In this document: piece after piece, positions 8,377-17,920 of the stretch
Numbering within the stretch: the stretch's first letter is position 1
Layout: every line of letters starts with the position of its first letter
The notes under the pieces: generated by a model
Databases searched by the model: none
Told to the model about the DNA's origin: nothing
What the model saw: the letters and a program-made list of their open reading frames with translations, nothing else
DNA from: Chroococcus sp. CMT-3BRIN-NPC107
Lineage (GTDB): Bacteria > Cyanobacteriota > Cyanobacteriia > Cyanobacteriales > Chroococcidiopsidaceae
DNA length: 35,965 nucleotides
Direction of reading: 5' to 3'
Assembly: GCA_019359635.1 (NCBI GenBank)
Contig: JAHHGY010000035.1
Span: forward strand, 1 to 35,965
Translations under genes and position numbers: made by a program

Positions 8377-8796
8377 ATGAAAACAACAATCTTAGGCTTC
8401 GACCCCGGTCGAGATAAGTGCGGCTTGGCAGTGATGGAACAAGATTTGCAATTGCATTATCATCAAGTTGTATCGGCAGCAGAGGCGATCGCTACTATCA
8501 ATGCTTTGGTGCAAAAATTTTCAATATCTACAGTCGTGATGGGCGATCGCACTACAGCAAAACAATGGCAACTACAGCTTAGAGAAGTATTGCCTGCAAC
8601 TATAGAAATTTTGATGGTAGACGAACATAACAGCACTCTAGAAGCCCGCGAAGTTTATTGGCGAATGTATCCACCAAAAGGTTTAACTAAGCTCATTCCT
8701 CAAGGCTTACGAGAACCACCAAGACCGATAGATGACTTAGTTGCCATCTTATTGATTGAAAGATATTTAAAAGCTACAAATCGGCGCGAATCGTAA
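8377..8796 (+). CDS. RuvC/YqgF-fold (RNase H-like) resolvase-type protein
   Basis: This 139-residue protein looks like a small RNase H-fold nuclease of the YqgF/RuvC group. It opens with a beta strand carrying 'LGFDPGRDKCGLAV' (D9, in the D-x-G-x4-G-x-A arrangement). A central 'MVDEHNSTLEAR' follows (E83/E89), similar to the YqgF 'DER.ST..A' motif. It ends with 'PIDDLVAILLIERYL' (D119/D120) in place of the YqgF 'D..AA..IL..YL' segment. It may therefore be a divergent cyanobacterial paralogue rather than the canonical 16S rRNA-maturation protein. It is 6 bp downstream of the DUF3084 gene, so the two are almost surely co-transcribed. Its last 23 bp overlap the tail of the convergent small gene on the other strand. 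Confidence 0.8.
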   Translation: MKTTILGFDPGRDKCGLAVMEQDLQLHYHQVVSAAEAIATINALVQKFSISTVVMGDRTTAKQWQLQLREVLPATIEILMVDEHNSTLEAREVYWRMYPPKGLTKLIPQGLREPPRPIDDLVAILLIERYLKATNRRES

Positions 8797-9037
8797 AGTC
8801 ATAATCTCCCCCAGCTTCTAGTTGATAATCTCGTTGCTCTAAAAAACGACCCAAAGGCTCTTTAATTAAAGCGCGACCAGAGGAAGGCTTGACAAACAAC
8901 TCTCCTCGGCGAAAACACCACTGAAACTGCCATTCAAAAGCTCCGGCTTTAACATCTCCTTCCAGCAATCCTTGTTGCCAAGATTGCCGAGTAATCCTGA
9001 CATAGGCGGTTGTTTCTGGCAAATACTTCCCACTCAC
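8774..9037 (-). CDS. DUF3146-like small conserved cyanobacterial protein
   Basis: This 87-residue soluble protein has no signal peptide or membrane segment. The pattern 'LPETTAYVRITRQSWQ', 'FEWQFQWCFRRGELFVKPS' and 'RFLEQRDYQLEAGGDYDFTIRA' matches my recollection of the DUF3146 family, short proteins found in cyanobacteria with no known function. The alternating hydrophobic pattern suggests a small beta-rich fold. It converges on the RuvC-fold gene and overlaps it by 23 bp at the 3' ends. The exact family number is from memory; that it is a real gene is more secure than its name. Confidence 0.7.
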   Translation of the reverse strand: MSGKYLPETTAYVRITRQSWQQGLLEGDVKAGAFEWQFQWCFRRGELFVKPSSGRALIKEPLGRFLEQRDYQLEAGGDYDFTIRADL

Positions 9038-9241
9038 GATAAATAATAATTGTTCGGTAATTTCTTAATTATTACTAGAAGCCGCCTTTCTAAACAAAAG
9101 CACAAAGGCATAGGGCGATCGCGCTAGCAAACCTGTCTAAAGTATAAGAGTGGTTTTAATCTTCTAAAACTTGCTTAACTATTTTGCCCGTTTAAATCGT
9201 TAGGATCGATTTGCAAACTATACCTTTTTAGGAGCGCTAAA

Positions 9242-10705
9242 TTGAACCCCGACTTGCCAAATTCCGACAGCGAAACAGATTTAGACAGTGCAATTTGGAG
9301 TTTTGGAGATATTCAGGCGCAGTTAAATTACAAACAAGCTCAAACAGCTTTGCAAGAGTTGATCGATCGTCTCGACTTGACACCCCAAGAACGCCGCCCT
9401 TTGGAAGCCGAAATTGCTCAACTAGAGACAATGCTAGATAATTTAGAGCGCCAAGTTGTGCAAATTGCCGCCTTTGGGATGGTAGGGCGGGGTAAATCTT
9501 CATTGCTGAATGCTTTATTAGGAGAAAAAGTATTTGATACTGGGGTTTTGCATGGCGTTACTCGTACCGCCGCTAAAGCTACTTGGAAAATTGACGAGCA
9601 ACCTATAGGCGATAGCAAAGCTCGCACGGTAATGGTGACGCTACCGGGGGCGGGCAATTCGCAGGTGGAATTGATTGATACTCCCGGCTTAGATGAAGTA
9701 GATGGCGAAGCTCGCGCTTTGTTGGCTAAAGATATAGCCCAACAAACCGATTTGATTTTGTTTGCAATTTCTGGCGATATGACAAAGTTAGAACAGGCTG
9801 CCTTGTCGCAACTGCGAGATGCTGGTAAGCCGATTTTGCTGGTATTTAACAAAATCGACCAGTATCCCCAAGCCGATCGCTTGGCAATTTATCACAAAAT
9901 TTGCGACGAACGAGTTAAAGAGTTACTAACCCCCAATGAGATTGTCATGGCGGCGGGTTCTCCTTTAGTTACCAAGGCTATTATCCATCCTGATGGTCGC
10001 CGCGAGGTGCAGCGCCTTCCTGGGAAACCGCAAATTGAGGAGATGAAGCTCAAAATTTTAGAAATTTTGCACCGAGAAGGTAAAGCTTTAGTTGCTCTCA
10101 ATACGATGCTGTACGCAGACAATGTAAACGATCGCTTATTACAGCGCAAACTAGAAATTAGAGAACTTAGCGCTAATAAATTAATTTGGCGGGGAGTAAT
10201 GACTAAATCTATAGCGATTTCTCTTAACCCTGTAACTATGGTGGATTTGTTTAGCGGTGCGGTTATTGACGTAACGATGATATTGGCTTTATCTAAGCTA
10301 TACGGCATTGAAATGACAAAAGCCGGGGCGATCGCTCTATTACAAAAAATTGCCTTAAGTATGGGCGGAATTAGTGCTAGCGAACTAATGGCAAATTTGG
10401 GTCTAAGTTCTCTTAAAGGCTTACTGGGTCTATCTACAACGGTCACTGGCGGCATTACTTTGGGTGCTTATGTATCGGTAGCCGTGACCCAAGCGGCGGT
10501 GGCTGGGGTTTCTTGCTATGGCATCGGACAAGTAACTAAAGTCTACCTGGCAAACGGAGCTTCTTGGGGTTCGGAAAGCCCAAAAGCAGTAGTGAGCAGA
10601 ATTTTGGAATCTTTAGATGAAGCATCTATTATCAACCGCATCAAAGGCGAAATAGCTACCAAGTTAGGAATTGCTGAAATAAAAAGTAAGAACCAAGAAG
10701 TTTAA
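9242..10705 (+). CDS. Era-like GTPase with C-terminal DUF697-type membrane domain
   Basis: This 487-residue protein has a short N-terminal helical region, a GTPase domain and a hydrophobic C-terminal part. The G motifs are visible: G1 GMVGRGKS at 79-86, G3 DTPG at 146-149 and G4 NKID at 203-206. After about residue 310 come several hydrophobic, glycine-rich segments resembling DUF697, which anchors related GTPases to membranes. Cyanobacteria often carry one or more such proteins; their role is not established. The start is TTG, supported by AGGAG at 9230-9234 with a 7-nt spacer and by the absence of a better ATG. A hairpin terminator lies after the gene, which appears to be a single-gene transcript. 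Confidence 0.85.
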   Translation: MNPDLPNSDSETDLDSAIWSFGDIQAQLNYKQAQTALQELIDRLDLTPQERRPLEAEIAQLETMLDNLERQVVQIAAFGMVGRGKSSLLNALLGEKVFDTGVLHGVTRTAAKATWKIDEQPIGDSKARTVMVTLPGAGNSQVELIDTPGLDEVDGEARALLAKDIAQQTDLILFAISGDMTKLEQAALSQLRDAGKPILLVFNKIDQYPQADRLAIYHKICDERVKELLTPNEIVMAAGSPLVTKAIIHPDGRREVQRLPGKPQIEEMKLKILEILHREGKALVALNTMLYADNVNDRLLQRKLEIRELSANKLIWRGVMTKSIAISLNPVTMVDLFSGAVIDVTMILALSKLYGIEMTKAGAIALLQKIALSMGGISASELMANLGLSSLKGLLGLSTTVTGGITLGAYVSVAVTQAAVAGVSCYGIGQVTKVYLANGASWGSESPKAVVSRILESLDEASIINRIKGEIATKLGIAEIKSKNQEV

Positions 10706-10766
10706 AAATAGTTAACCCATGGGCGTGAAATGCCGCTAAAGCTAGAGAAAAAACTAATTAATTGAC

Positions 10767-10796
10767 AAACCGTATCCCAGAATTGGCATACGGTTT
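10767..10796. terminator. Bidirectional hairpin terminator between GTPase gene and secF
   Basis: AAACCGTAT (10767-10775) and ATACGGTTT (10788-10796) form a perfect 9-bp stem with a 12-nt loop, between two convergent genes. T-residues end the right arm on the plus strand and A/T-rich sequence flanks the other side, so it can serve both transcripts. Confidence 0.75.
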
Positions 10797-10827
10797 TCAA
10801 AAATGGATAATTAATCAGCGTTTTTAA

Positions 10828-11784
10828 CTATTCAAGTACTTCTACAGACTTGGGTTGAACCCTTGATTCTCGCCACAAGGAAAGTAACGTACTGGCAATA
10901 AAAATGCTGGAATACGCGCCCAAGGTAAAACCAATAATTAAGGCTAAGGCAAAGTTTTTGAGAGTTTCGCCGCCGAATAGGAAGATCGAAAACAATGTCA
11001 ATAACACCGTTAAAGTAGTATTTATCGAACGAGTTAAGGTTTGATTGACCGCATCATCGACAATTTCTTTAATCGGTTGGTCAGGATTGAGCTTAATTAC
11101 TTCCCGAATGCGATCGTAAATAACTACCGTATCGTTGACGGAAAAACCTGTAATTGTCAGCAAAGAAACGATAAATAAACTATCTACTTCCACGCCTTGA
11201 ACTAATCCCAAAACTGAGAAAGCCCCCGCCGTAATTAAAACATCGTGAAATAGGGCAACAATTGCAAATAGCGCGTAATCAAGCTCAAAGCGAAAGCTTA
11301 AGTAGATGATGATGCCAGCAAAAGAGACAATAAGCGCCAGTAAACCCGAACTAAGTAACTGTCTGCCAATAGTGGGCCCAACAGTATCATTTTGACTTGC
11401 TTGCAGGTCTAAAGTCCCGATCGCTTGACTTAAAGCATCTTGCAACTTTGTCCGTTCTTCAACGCTGAGGTTTTTGGTACGAATAGATAAAATCTGATCG
11501 TTAGAGTTGCGCTCTTTATCTACAAGTTGAATTGTACTGTCACCCAAACCTTGGTCTGCCATGATTTGACGCACTGCTGCTAAATCGATTTTGCGATCGC
11601 ATACCCCCGATACAGTACAATCGCGCTGTAGTTGCAGCCGCGTACCGCCGATAAAATCTAAACTAGGGCGCAACGGTGCGTTAATTTGTTGCCACGAAAC
11701 CAGCATTGAAATCAAACTAGCCAAAATTAAGGCAAGAGATATACTCCACCAGAGATTTCTTTGTTTATTTACACTAAACTTCAT
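10828..11784 (-). CDS. secF: Protein translocase subunit SecF
   Basis: SecF partners SecD in the SecDF complex, which uses the proton gradient to help the SecYEG channel move and release proteins. The 318-residue protein has an N-terminal helix, a periplasmic/lumenal domain with '[15 protein letters not shown]', then five clustered C-terminal helices. These contain the RND-type signatures '[16 protein letters not shown]' and '[19 protein letters not shown]'. Its ATG overlaps the secD stop codon (ATGA), so translation is coupled. Length is normal. A hairpin terminator follows downstream. In cyanobacteria the complex is expected in both plasma and thylakoid membranes. Confidence 0.97.
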   Translation of the reverse strand: MKFSVNKQRNLWWSISLALILASLISMLVSWQQINAPLRPSLDFIGGTRLQLQRDCTVSGVCDRKIDLAAVRQIMADQGLGDSTIQLVDKERNSNDQILSIRTKNLSVEERTKLQDALSQAIGTLDLQASQNDTVGPTIGRQLLSSGLLALIVSFAGIIIYLSFRFELDYALFAIVALFHDVLITAGAFSVLGLVQGVEVDSLFIVSLLTITGFSVNDTVVIYDRIREVIKLNPDQPIKEIVDDAVNQTLTRSINTTLTVLLTLFSIFLFGGETLKNFALALIIGFTLGAYSSIFIASTLLSLWRESRVQPKSVEVLE

Positions 11785-13190
11785 ACTGCCCCCGATGCCT
11801 TTTTAGCTGTTGGTAGATTTGGACAAAATAGTTCTGGCTTACGCAAGGAAGGTAAGCTAATGGCGATAAACATTAATGTCCGGCTGCAAGTAATAGCTGT
11901 AAACATACTCATGGCTACGCCCAAAGCTAACGTTAAAGCAAAGCCTCGCACCAAACCCGAACCTAGCCAAAATAGCGCCCCACAAGCAATTACCGTTGTT
12001 ACGTTGCCATCTAAAATGCTAGAAAAAGCGCGATAAAAGCCTGATTCTACGGAACGATATAGCGTTTTACCCGCGCGTAATTCTTCCCGCGTCCGCTCAA
12101 AAATTAAAACGTTAGCATCTACCGCCATCCCAATACTGAGAATAAATCCCGCAATCCCTGGAAGTGTGAGAGTTACGCCTAAAAGGGCAAAAGTAGCCCA
12201 AGTTAGTAGAGAGTAAATAATTAAAGCGATATCAGCAATTAGTCCAGGTAAGCGGTAGTAAACCACCATAAAAATTAAGACTAAAAGCAAACCACCAACC
12301 CCGGCGTAGATACTGCGTTGGATGCTATCGCGGCCTAAAGTTGCTCCCACCGTGCGGTTTTCAACAATTTCTACAGGTACGGGTAAAGCACCACCGCGCA
12401 ATTGAACGCTTAAATCCGTTGCTTCTTGGGGTGTAAAACGTCCGGTAATCACCGCCGCGCCTCCGGTGATTCCTGTAGCGGCAAATTCTACCCCAACATT
12501 TGGAGCGCTAATTAGTCTATTGTCTAAGAAAATACCAATGCTGCGCCCCGTCCCTGCTAGGCTTTTTGTTAAGTCTGCAAATAATTTGCCACCTTCAGCA
12601 TCAAAGCGGATAGCTACATTCCAATTGTTACTAGCTTGGGTAGGTTCGCCAAAAGCATCTTGAAGATTTCTGCCCCCTAACCCCTTACTTTCAAACAATT
12701 CAGAAATCGCTTGATAATTATTTTCTAAGTCTGCTCGATTTTTTTCTATTGCGGCTTTATCTTCAGTTTTTCTTAGTTCTGCTTGCTTTGCTAATAGTTC
12801 GCTCTGTGATTGTTGATAAGCAAACAATTGAGCCTCTGTACCAGGCTTTTGGGCTTTAAATTCTAACTGCGCTGTACCGCCTAAAACTTTTTCTGCTTGT
12901 TTGGGGTCGCTTACTCCAGGCAGTTGCACCAAAATTTGATCTTGTCCTACTGTTTGTACCAATGGTTCAGACACGCCTAAGCCGTTGACCCGATTTTCAA
13001 TTACCTTTTGTACGTCTTCTAACTGTTGTTGGGTAATTTGCTTAATTTTTTCGGTGGTTTTTACTTGAATTGTTAGCTGAGAACCTCCTTGTAAATCCAA
13101 CCCCAAAGGAATCTCAATCGTAGAAATCGTTACAATCGCTCCGATAATCAATACTAAAATTAAAGCTAATACCCCTCGCTGTTTCTGCAT
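11781..13190 (-). CDS. secD: Protein translocase subunit SecD
   Basis: SecD is the larger half of the SecDF translocation motor. The protein is about 469 residues from the ATG at 13190 ([16 protein letters not shown]), where homologues begin. The frame stays open for 22 more codons to 13256, but that extension is not SecD-like. '[14 protein letters not shown]' follows the first helix, and the large P1 domain runs to about residue 270. The membrane block contains '[28 protein letters not shown]' and '[22 protein letters not shown]', both classical SecD motifs. AGGAG lies 11 nt upstream of the chosen ATG. pdhB ends 75 bp upstream on the same strand and secF overlaps by 4 bp, so pdhB-secD-secF may form one transcript. 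Confidence 0.96.
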   Translation of the reverse strand: MQKQRGVLALILVLIIGAIVTISTIEIPLGLDLQGGSQLTIQVKTTEKIKQITQQQLEDVQKVIENRVNGLGVSEPLVQTVGQDQILVQLPGVSDPKQAEKVLGGTAQLEFKAQKPGTEAQLFAYQQSQSELLAKQAELRKTEDKAAIEKNRADLENNYQAISELFESKGLGGRNLQDAFGEPTQASNNWNVAIRFDAEGGKLFADLTKSLAGTGRSIGIFLDNRLISAPNVGVEFAATGITGGAAVITGRFTPQEATDLSVQLRGGALPVPVEIVENRTVGATLGRDSIQRSIYAGVGGLLLVLIFMVVYYRLPGLIADIALIIYSLLTWATFALLGVTLTLPGIAGFILSIGMAVDANVLIFERTREELRAGKTLYRSVESGFYRAFSSILDGNVTTVIACGALFWLGSGLVRGFALTLALGVAMSMFTAITCSRTLMFIAISLPSLRKPELFCPNLPTAKKASGAV

Positions 13191-13265
13191 ACCATGACCC
13201 GCTCCTAAACAAATGTATGATAATCGGTTTTGAACGGGTCGTAGCACCAAATCCATTACTTACCG

Positions 13266-14249
13266 CTAAACCCGCAAAGCTACCATCTTTTGGACGGCTT
13301 CAACAATTTGCTCTGGCTGCACGATTGTTAAGCGCTCTAACTTGCCATTATAAGGCGTAGGAATATCTTGGGAAGATAGTCTTAGTACCGGAGCGTCTAA
13401 TTCGTCAAATAAGCGATCATTTATAGAAGCGGTTAATTCTGCGCCTATGCCGCCAGTCCTCATACACTCCTCTACAATTATTACTCGGTGAGTTTTGGCA
13501 ATTGAAGCGCCAATAGTATCAAAATCTAGAGGTTTTAAGGAAATTAGGTCAATTACTTCTGGGTCGAAACCGTCTCTTTCTAATGGCTTCACCGCTTGCA
13601 TGACGTGGTGACGCATCCGCGAATAGGTAAGAATTGTCACGTCTTTACCTTTACGAACTATTTCGGCTTTATCTAAAGGAAGTAGATATTCTTCGTCGGG
13701 TAGGTTTTCTTTTAAGTTGTAAAGCAATACGTGTTCAAAAAATAAAACGGGGTTATTATCCCGAATTGCTGACTTTAACAATCCTTTGGCATTGTAGGGA
13801 GTGGAACAAGTTACAATTTTTATCCCCGGAACAGCTTGAAAATATGCTTCTAGTCGCTGGGAGTGTTCCGCGCCGAGTTGTCTACCTACACCGCCGGGCC
13901 CGCGAATTACCATTGGGATTGTAAAATTGCCTCCAGAGGTGTAGCGCAGCATTCCCGCATTATTAGATATTTGGTTGAAGGCTAAGAGCAAAAAACCCAT
14001 ATTCATGCCCTCAATTATCGGTCTTAAGCCTGTCATGGCTGCGCCGACTGCCATACCTGTAAAACTATTTTCAGCAATTGGCGTATCTAGTACGCGCAAA
14101 TCGCCGTATTTTTTATGTAAGTCCTTAGTAACTTTGTAAGATCCGCCATAATGACCTACATCTTCACCTAGCACGAGTACCGTAGAATCTCGCGCCATTT
14201 CTTCATCTATAGCTTGATTGAGGGCGTTAAAAAATAATGTTTCTGCCAT
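13266..14249 (-). CDS. pdhB: Pyruvate dehydrogenase E1 component, beta subunit
   Basis: PdhB forms the alpha2beta2 thiamine-diphosphate E1 enzyme that decarboxylates pyruvate and passes the acetyl unit to E2, supplying acetyl-CoA. The 327-residue length is normal for the split-subunit type found in cyanobacteria and plastids. The hallmark '[19 protein letters not shown]' lies near residues 25-43, followed by '[23 protein letters not shown]'. '[17 protein letters not shown]' (116 onwards) and the C-terminal '[15 protein letters not shown]' and '[10 protein letters not shown]' are all typical. The alpha subunit is not in this window, consistent with the scattered pdh genes of cyanobacteria. Confidence 0.97.
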   Translation of the reverse strand: MAETLFFNALNQAIDEEMARDSTVLVLGEDVGHYGGSYKVTKDLHKKYGDLRVLDTPIAENSFTGMAVGAAMTGLRPIIEGMNMGFLLLAFNQISNNAGMLRYTSGGNFTIPMVIRGPGGVGRQLGAEHSQRLEAYFQAVPGIKIVTCSTPYNAKGLLKSAIRDNNPVLFFEHVLLYNLKENLPDEEYLLPLDKAEIVRKGKDVTILTYSRMRHHVMQAVKPLERDGFDPEVIDLISLKPLDFDTIGASIAKTHRVIIVEECMRTGGIGAELTASINDRLFDELDAPVLRLSSQDIPTPYNGKLERLTIVQPEQIVEAVQKMVALRV

Positions 14250-14347
14250 TACATCAATAGTTATTTCGATCGTTAGTCTAAAATCTTAGCGTTTCGGGAC
14301 TAATTATAATGCGATCGCACTTACCGAAAAAAGCGCGATCGCCTTTA

Positions 14348-15328
14348 TTACCCTAGTAAGCGTGCCGCATCTTTAGCATGATAAGTCAAAATCATATCAG
14401 CCCCAGCGCGTTTAAACCCTGTCAGGGTTTCCATTACAACTCGTTCCTCATCAATCCAACCATTTAACGCCGCCGCTTTCACCATTGCGTACTCCCCAGA
14501 AACGTTGTAAGCCGCTACAGGTAAGTTACTTGCTTCTTTGACGCGCCAAATAATATCCATGTATGCCAAGGCTGGTTTTACCATTAGCATATCTGCGCCT
14601 TCAGCAATATCTAAACCAATCTCTTTCAAGGCTTCGCGGGCGTTTCCTGCGTCCATTTGATAAGTTCGGCGATCGCCAAATTGAGGGGAAGAATCCGCCG
14701 CATCTCGAAATGGGCCATAGTAAGCTGAGGCATATTTAGCCGCGTAAGACATAATTGGCGTATCTTGATAACCTGCCGCATCTAAAGCGCTGCGAATTGC
14801 TTGTACAAAGCCATCCATCATCCCCGAAGGCGCAATAATATCCGCACCCGCCTTTGCTTGAGAAACCGCAGTTTTTCCAAGTAATTCTAGCGTTGGATCG
14901 TTTAAAACCTTGCCAGTTAAGTCGCCAACTTGCAAATAGCCACAATGTCCGTGATTTGTGTACTCGCACAAGCAAGTATCGGCAATTACAATCAAATCGG
15001 GGACGGCGGCTTTAACGGCTGTAGCAGCTTTTTGGACAATTCCGCAATCATGCCAAGCGCCCGTTGCATCGGTGTCTTTGTTTTCTGGGATGCCAAATAA
15101 AATAATTCCGGGAATGCCTAAGTCGTAAGTTTCTTTGGCTTCTTCAACAATTTTATCTACCGATAGTTGGTAAACTCCTGGCATTGATTTAACTTCAGTG
15201 GCAATTCCTTCGCCAGGGACGGCAAACAAAGGATAAATTAAATCGTTAGTAGTTAAAACAGTTTCGCGCACCATGCGGCGCAATTGGGGATGAGTTCTTA
15301 AACGGCGAGGGCGATGATTTGGGAACAT
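14348..15328 (-). CDS. hemB: Delta-aminolevulinic acid dehydratase (porphobilinogen synthase)
   Basis: HemB condenses two 5-aminolevulinate molecules to porphobilinogen, the second committed step of haem, chlorophyll and bilin synthesis. The 326-residue protein has the active-site Schiff-base lysine K251 (MLMVKPAL) and the second lysine K198 (SYAAKYAS). The metal site is the cysteine version: C119, C121 and C129 in '[15 protein letters not shown]'. This predicts a zinc-dependent enzyme rather than the aspartate/magnesium type of plant plastids. Length is standard. It is divergently arranged with the PucC-type MFS gene across 169 bp, so two tetrapyrrole-related genes may share a control region. 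Confidence 0.97.
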   Translation of the reverse strand: MFPNHRPRRLRTHPQLRRMVRETVLTTNDLIYPLFAVPGEGIATEVKSMPGVYQLSVDKIVEEAKETYDLGIPGIILFGIPENKDTDATGAWHDCGIVQKAATAVKAAVPDLIVIADTCLCEYTNHGHCGYLQVGDLTGKVLNDPTLELLGKTAVSQAKAGADIIAPSGMMDGFVQAIRSALDAAGYQDTPIMSYAAKYASAYYGPFRDAADSSPQFGDRRTYQMDAGNAREALKEIGLDIAEGADMLMVKPALAYMDIIWRVKEASNLPVAAYNVSGEYAMVKAAALNGWIDEERVVMETLTGFKRAGADMILTYHAKDAARLLG

Positions 15329-15497
15329 AGCTTTTAATCAAAAAATAAACGGATCGGCAGCTTCAGTTTCACGCCAATATCTATACTTATCTTTGCAGTA
15401 TATTACCCCTGAAGGTTTAGTTTCTGGTTGACCAGCCCAAGAAGTTTATAATTAGTTTGGGCGATCGCTTGTATACTAAATTTTCTTTTATAAAACT

Positions 15498-16916
15498 ATG
15501 GCAAGCAGTGATTTATTTGACTCGCACTTCAATCTAACTACACCCAAGCTAAACCTCTTAACCATGTTCCGGCTAGGCTTGTTTCAGATGGGATTGGGGA
15601 TTATGGCAGTATTGACCCTCGGCGTACTCAATCGGGTCATGATTGATGAATTAAAAATACCTGCCTTAGTAGCTGCGGGAACGATCGCTATGCACCAATT
15701 TATTGCCCCAGCCAGGGTATGGTTTGGGCAGATGTCGGATTCTAAACCCTTGTATGGCTATCATCGTACGGGCTATGTGTGGACGGGGGCGGCATTATTT
15801 GCGATCGCATCTTTCCTCGCCGTACAGGTAATTTGGCAACTTGGTTTGAGTTTACAACCTGTTTGGACAATGCAAACCTATGGCTTAGTAGGACTATTAG
15901 GGCTAGTTTTTGCTCTGTATGGTTTAGCTATTAGCGCTAGTTCCACCCCCTTTGCAGCGCTATTAGTCGATGTGTCTGAGGAAGATAATCGCTCTAAGCT
16001 AGTTGGTATTGTTTGGTCGATGTTGATGGTGGGTATTATTATCGGCGCAATTATTAGCAGCAGCTTGTTAAAACAAATTGCCTTAGACGCACCACTTGAA
16101 TTACTGCAGTCTTCTATAAATCGACTGTTTTTAATTGTTCCCGCCGCCGTTGTGGGATTAGCTTTTATCGCTACGGTGGGAGTAGAAAAAAAGTATTCTC
16201 AGTATGCAACGCGATCGCAGCTAGTAAACCGAGAAGATAGTATTACTCTAGGCAAAGCGCTGCGAGTTTTGACAGCTAACCGCCAAACAGGGATATTTTT
16301 TACTTTTCTGCTGGTAATGACCATTAGTTTATTTATGCAAGAACCTGTATTAGAACCCTACGGCGGTGAAGTTTTTGGCATGACGATTTCTCAAACTACA
16401 AAATTAAACGCTTTTTGGGGTACAGGTACGCTCATCGGTATGAGTACAACGGGCTTTTTAATTGTGCCGCGTTTAGGTAAACAAAAAACTGCTCAAATTG
16501 GTTGTATTGCTGTCTCTGCAACTTTTGGACTGATAATTTTAGCGGGCTTAACTGCTAATCCTCAAATGCTTCAAGGCGCGTTATTAATATTTGGCTTGGC
16601 TTCGGGTGTAACTACTACAGGCGCTGTTAGCTTAATGTTGGATCTAACGGCGGCGGAAACGGCGGGTACTTTTATTGGTGCTTGGGGTTTGTCGCAAGCA
16701 ATGGCGCGGGGGATTGCGACAGTTACGGGCGGTGCGGTGTTGCAATTAGGTAAATCAATATTTACTGCGCCAGTGTTATCTTATGGCTTAGTATTCGGGT
16801 TGCAAGCGGTGGGAATGCTACTTGCTGTAGTGTGCCTGCGGCGCGTTAATGTGGCAGAATTTCAAACAAAGACAAGAAGCGCGATCGCATCGGTTTTAAA
16901 AGGTGAATTAGATTGA
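15498..16916 (+). CDS. BCD/PucC-LhaA family MFS protein (chlorophyll-associated)
   Basis: This 472-residue protein has about 12 transmembrane helices. It matches the bacteriochlorophyll-delivery (PucC/LhaA/BCH2) branch of the major facilitator superfamily, whose members are thought to handle or deliver (bacterio)chlorophyll during light-harvesting protein assembly. Family features include 'FRLGLFQMGLGIMAVLTLGVLNRVMIDEL' near residues 24-52, 'APARVWFGQMSDSKPLYGYHRTGYVW' in the helix 2-3 loop, and 'LVDVSEEDNRSKLVGIVWSM' mid-protein. The ATG at 15498 is well placed. Its TGA overlaps the TTG start of the next gene (TTGA), implying coupled translation. Direct substrate handling by cyanobacterial members is not proven. 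Confidence 0.87.
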   Translation: MASSDLFDSHFNLTTPKLNLLTMFRLGLFQMGLGIMAVLTLGVLNRVMIDELKIPALVAAGTIAMHQFIAPARVWFGQMSDSKPLYGYHRTGYVWTGAALFAIASFLAVQVIWQLGLSLQPVWTMQTYGLVGLLGLVFALYGLAISASSTPFAALLVDVSEEDNRSKLVGIVWSMLMVGIIIGAIISSSLLKQIALDAPLELLQSSINRLFLIVPAAVVGLAFIATVGVEKKYSQYATRSQLVNREDSITLGKALRVLTANRQTGIFFTFLLVMTISLFMQEPVLEPYGGEVFGMTISQTTKLNAFWGTGTLIGMSTTGFLIVPRLGKQKTAQIGCIAVSATFGLIILAGLTANPQMLQGALLIFGLASGVTTTGAVSLMLDLTAAETAGTFIGAWGLSQAMARGIATVTGGAVLQLGKSIFTAPVLSYGLVFGLQAVGMLLAVVCLRRVNVAEFQTKTRSAIASVLKGELD

Positions 16917-17731
16917 ATAATGATTTTTGGCAGCAAGTTTTTGATTTTGCCCAAACTACCGCTTTTAGAGTAGGGGAACAGTTACTTAAAGATTTTGGGC
17001 AAGTTTCCGCCGATGAAAAAGCTGATGGTAGCTTGGTTACGCGCTCGGATAAATGGGCAGACTTAGAAATTCTTAATGCGATCGCATCTCATTTTCCCAC
17101 TCATGGCATTTTAACCGAAGAAGGCTCTCATACTTTCCCCAATAGCGAATGGTGTTGGATTATCGATCCCCTTGATGGTACTACCAATTTTGCTAGGGGT
17201 ATTCCGCTTTGGGGCATTTCTCTCGGTTTACTATATCGCGGTACGCCCGTTTTTGGTTACGTCTATTTTCCGCCGATAAATCAAGCTTTTCACGGCTATT
17301 GGTGCGATGCTCCCGAACTTGTACCGGCTCCCAAAGGCGCTTTTTGTAATGATTTATCTATTCACTCTAGCTCTGAACAACTAACAGGCAATCACTTTTT
17401 TAGTATCTGTACTCGCACCTTGCAAAGCTTTCCTATCCAAGGCTTTCCAGGAAAAATTCGGATGCTTGGCGTTGCCAGCTACAATTTACTTACCGTCGCT
17501 AATGCCGCAACTCTTGGCGCTGTCGAATCTACACCCAAAATTTGGGATATTGCAGCAGTTTGGGTGATTGCTCAAGCGGCTGGCTGTACCTGGATGTCAC
17601 TAAATCCTCAACCAATGTTTCCTTTAACGCCTGACAAAGATTACGGTAGTTTCTCTTTTCCTACTCTCCTTGTTAGCAACCCCGAACTATTACCTATTTT
17701 TCAACCTTTCGTAAACTTAATAAAACTTTAA
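16913..17731 (+). CDS. Inositol-monophosphatase-family phosphatase
   Basis: This 272-residue soluble enzyme belongs to the inositol monophosphatase/FBPase-like superfamily of Mg2+-dependent sugar-phosphate phosphatases. Metal-site residues are visible: E69-E70 (ILTEEGS), then 'WIIDPLDGTTNFARG' with D85 and D88, and the C-terminal 'KIWDIAAVWVIAQAAG', whose aspartate completes the site. Possible substrates include inositol-1-phosphate, histidinol phosphate or 3'-phosphoadenosine-5'-phosphate; the sequence does not decide between them. The start is a TTG overlapping the TGA of the upstream MFS gene, preceded by AAGGTG. A strong terminator follows 3 nt after the stop, so this two-gene operon ends here. 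Confidence 0.9.
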   Translation: MNNDFWQQVFDFAQTTAFRVGEQLLKDFGQVSADEKADGSLVTRSDKWADLEILNAIASHFPTHGILTEEGSHTFPNSEWCWIIDPLDGTTNFARGIPLWGISLGLLYRGTPVFGYVYFPPINQAFHGYWCDAPELVPAPKGAFCNDLSIHSSSEQLTGNHFFSICTRTLQSFPIQGFPGKIRMLGVASYNLLTVANAATLGAVESTPKIWDIAAVWVIAQAAGCTWMSLNPQPMFPLTPDKDYGSFSFPTLLVSNPELLPIFQPFVNLIKL

Positions 17732-17734
17732 CTA

Positions 17735-17759
17735 AAAATCGCCAAAAAAAGGCGATTTT
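17735..17759 (+). terminator. Rho-independent terminator after phosphatase gene
   Basis: AAAATCGCC (17735-17743) and GGCGATTTT (17751-17759) form a perfect 9-bp stem with an A7 loop, 3 nt after the stop codon. A T-rich stretch follows. Confidence 0.85.
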
Positions 17760-17920
17760 CTTGACTTTTCTCTTGCTTTATTTTAAAATAATCTTATAAT
17801 CGAAATTTTGTCTAAAATGTTATTTTTGTACAGATTCTCATTATAAAATATTTTAACAAAAAGTCAAGCCTTTAGCTAGCGCTTTAAACCTTTCTTTACA
17901 ATGCGATCGCAGACAAAAAT

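Noticed and set aside
9892..10455. Long antisense frame inside the GTPase gene
   Set aside because: It is a shadow of the opposite strand, and the plus-strand GTPase has all its motifs intact.
17760..17868. CTTGACTTTT / AAAAGTCAAG inverted repeat, 89 nt apart
   Set aside because: It lies in very AT-rich DNA with no gene between and no target duplication. It could be a tiny MITE, but the evidence is too thin.
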